From NCBI GenBank assembly GCA_018647275.1, contig JABGTH010000336.1:1-6370 (forward strand): a stretch of DNA of 6,370 bases, given 5' to 3'. A program made the position numbers and the translations under genes. The stretch comes from Paracoccaceae bacterium. GTDB taxonomy: Bacteria > Pseudomonadota > Alphaproteobacteria > Rhodobacterales > Rhodobacteraceae. This document shows, piece by piece, positions 5,183-6,370 of the stretch (position 1 is the first letter of the stretch; each line of letters starts with the position of its first letter). The notes under the pieces are model-generated. The model searched no databases, had not been told where the DNA came from, and saw nothing but the letters and a program-made list of their open reading frames with translations.

Positions 5183-6370
5183 ATGGAAAATAAACCCAAG
5201 ACCCGCTTTATGGATCGCAATACCCCACCGCATATATTCACACTGATCGTTCTGGCAGGCATGTCGGCGATGGTAATGAATATGTTTTTGCCAAGCCTCC
5301 CACACATGTCGGAGTATTTCGGTGTTTCGAATGCGATCATGGCGCTGTCGGTGCCATTGTTCCTGATCATAAGCGCAACACTGCAAATCTTCATCGGACC
5401 AATTTCTGACCGTTTTGGACGTCGTCCAGTTCTCCTGGTTGGGATCGCGGTCTTTCTCGTAGCGACCATTGGGTGCCTCTTTTCCAACAGTATAGTTACG
5501 TTCCTGTTATTTCGAATGGTCCAAGCCGCTATAGCCGTTTGTATGGTTCTAAGTCGTGCAGTCATTCGGGATTCATTCGACCAAGAACAATCCGCTTCAA
5601 TGCTTGCCTATGTAACAATGGGTATGGCCGTCGTTCCGATGATCAGTCCCGCAATCGGCGGTATATTGGACGAATTCTTTGGCTGGCACGCAATCTTCTG
5701 GGCCTTCCTCATAATGGGTGCTGCCCTTTTTGTACTTGTCTGGCGCGACCTTGGCGAAACCGCGAAACCATCAGGATTGACGCTTTCACAGCAATTCAGA
5801 GAATACCCAGAACTCCTGAAATCAAAACGGTTTTGGGGCTACTGCCTTGCCTCGGCCTTCAGCTCGGGCGCGTTCTTTGCCTACCTAGGTGGTGGGCCTT
5901 TTGTCGGCTCAGACGTGTTTGACATGTCACCCAAATGGGTTGGCATCTTCTTTGGTGCCCCCGCTGTCGGGTATTTTGTGGGCAACTGGTATACGGGCCG
6001 TAACGCCAAGAGTTTGGGCGTGAATAAACTGATCCTCTGGGGTGCAATCGCAGTCACGGCTGGCACCGTCTTGATGCTGGTATTGTTCCTGGTTGGCCTC
6101 GGATCAGCCGTGACTTTCTTTGGCCTTATGACATTCGTTGGCCTTGGCAACGGGATGGTGATCCCGAACGCAACCGCAGGCATGCTATCGGTACGCCCGC
6201 ATCTCGCAGGTACCGCCTCGGGATTGGGCGGCGCAATTATGATTGGTGGGGGCGCGGGACTTGCATCGCTCGCAGTGTTCTTGCTCAAACCCGAAACTGG
6301 TGCCTATCCACTGATCATAATCATGATGATCACATCAATTTTAGCCGTCCTTGCGATACTATCGGTTTAT
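5183..6370 (+). CDS. Bcr/CflA-family MFS multidrug efflux transporter (3' end outside window)
   Basis: This is a proton-coupled drug exporter of the inner membrane by family. The open frame gives 396 residues to the right edge with no stop; Bcr/CflA proteins have about 400, so only a short tail is missing. About 12 hydrophobic segments are visible. NMFLPSLPHM (33-42) lies in helix 1. The loop 2-3 motif A GPISDRFGRRP is at 72-82, motif B-like FRMVQAAIAV at 110-119, and RAVIRD at 125-130 with R125 and D130 conserved in this family. SPAIGGIL (155-162) is the antiporter-type motif C region. GNGMVIPNATAGML (322-335) is typical of helix 10. No clear ribosome site precedes ATG 5183; ATG 5210 (MDRNTPPH, closer to the family's usual start) and GTG 5147 are alternatives. 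It diverges from pccB across about 180 bases. The substrate cannot be told from sequence. Confidence 0.9.
   Translation, partial: MENKPKTRFMDRNTPPHIFTLIVLAGMSAMVMNMFLPSLPHMSEYFGVSNAIMALSVPLFLIISATLQIFIGPISDRFGRRPVLLVGIAVFLVATIGCLFSNSIVTFLLFRMVQAAIAVCMVLSRAVIRDSFDQEQSASMLAYVTMGMAVVPMISPAIGGILDEFFGWHAIFWAFLIMGAALFVLVWRDLGETAKPSGLTLSQQFREYPELLKSKRFWGYCLASAFSSGAFFAYLGGGPFVGSDVFDMSPKWVGIFFGAPAVGYFVGNWYTGRNAKSLGVNKLILWGAIAVTAGTVLMLVLFLVGLGSAVTFFGLMTFVGLGNGMVIPNATAGMLSVRPHLAGTASGLGGAIMIGGGAGLASLAVFLLKPETGAYPLIIIMMITSILAVLAILSVY

Noticed and set aside
5179..6288. Minus-strand frames of about 128 and 135 codons
   Set aside because: They lie antisense to the MFS transporter, are rich in Arg/Pro/Thr as expected from complementing a membrane protein gene, and show no domain.
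1..6370. CRISPR arrays, insertion sequences, tRNA or rRNA genes, prophage or defence genes
   Set aside because: No regularly spaced repeats, transposase motifs, terminal inverted repeats, cloverleaf patterns or recognisable defence domains were seen.

Overview
This window looks like a chromosomal propionyl-CoA carboxylase (PCC) locus from an alphaproteobacterium, most likely a marine Rhodobacteraceae (Roseobacter-group) member with moderate G+C. The protein sequences of the two PCC subunits, the order pccB - small hypotheticals - pccA, and a DUF6497-type protein between them fit that group. The assignment rests on recall and reading, not on a database search.

Layout: positions 1-5002 are read on the minus strand. 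From upstream to downstream they hold: complete pccB (carboxyltransferase subunit, 5002-3470); a 117-aa cytoplasmic hypothetical (3466-3113); a secreted DUF6497-like protein (3113-2706); a translationally coupled small hypothetical whose 3' end is uncertain (from 2709); a 48-aa lipoprotein (2491-2345) followed by a GC-rich hairpin; and a 115-aa hypothetical (2266-1919). A noncoding stretch (1918-1588) then contains a good intrinsic terminator and, just after it, an extended -10 promoter. The second unit follows: a 68-aa glycine-rich lipoprotein (1587-1381), a 40-aa lipoprotein (1261-1139) and the first 339 residues of pccA (biotin carboxylase subunit, 1018 to the window edge). On the plus strand, divergent from pccB, is a nearly complete Bcr/CflA-type MFS drug-efflux transporter (5183 to the right edge).

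How it works together: PccA (biotin carboxylase plus, outside the window, the biotin carrier) and PccB form the enzyme that carboxylates propionyl-CoA to methylmalonyl-CoA, en route to succinyl-CoA. The 180-bp gap between pccB and the MFS gene holds a perfect TATTTGCAAATA palindrome and three more TGCAAA repeats. These resemble the TTTGCAAA-type sites of the ScfR/PccR/RamB short-chain acyl-CoA regulators, so acyl-CoA-responsive control of pccB is likely. The terminator-promoter pair between the subunits suggests that pccA and pccB are not made from one simple transcript. The small envelope and cytoplasmic proteins embedded between the subunits are the least understood part. No mobile element, CRISPR array, tRNA or rRNA was seen.
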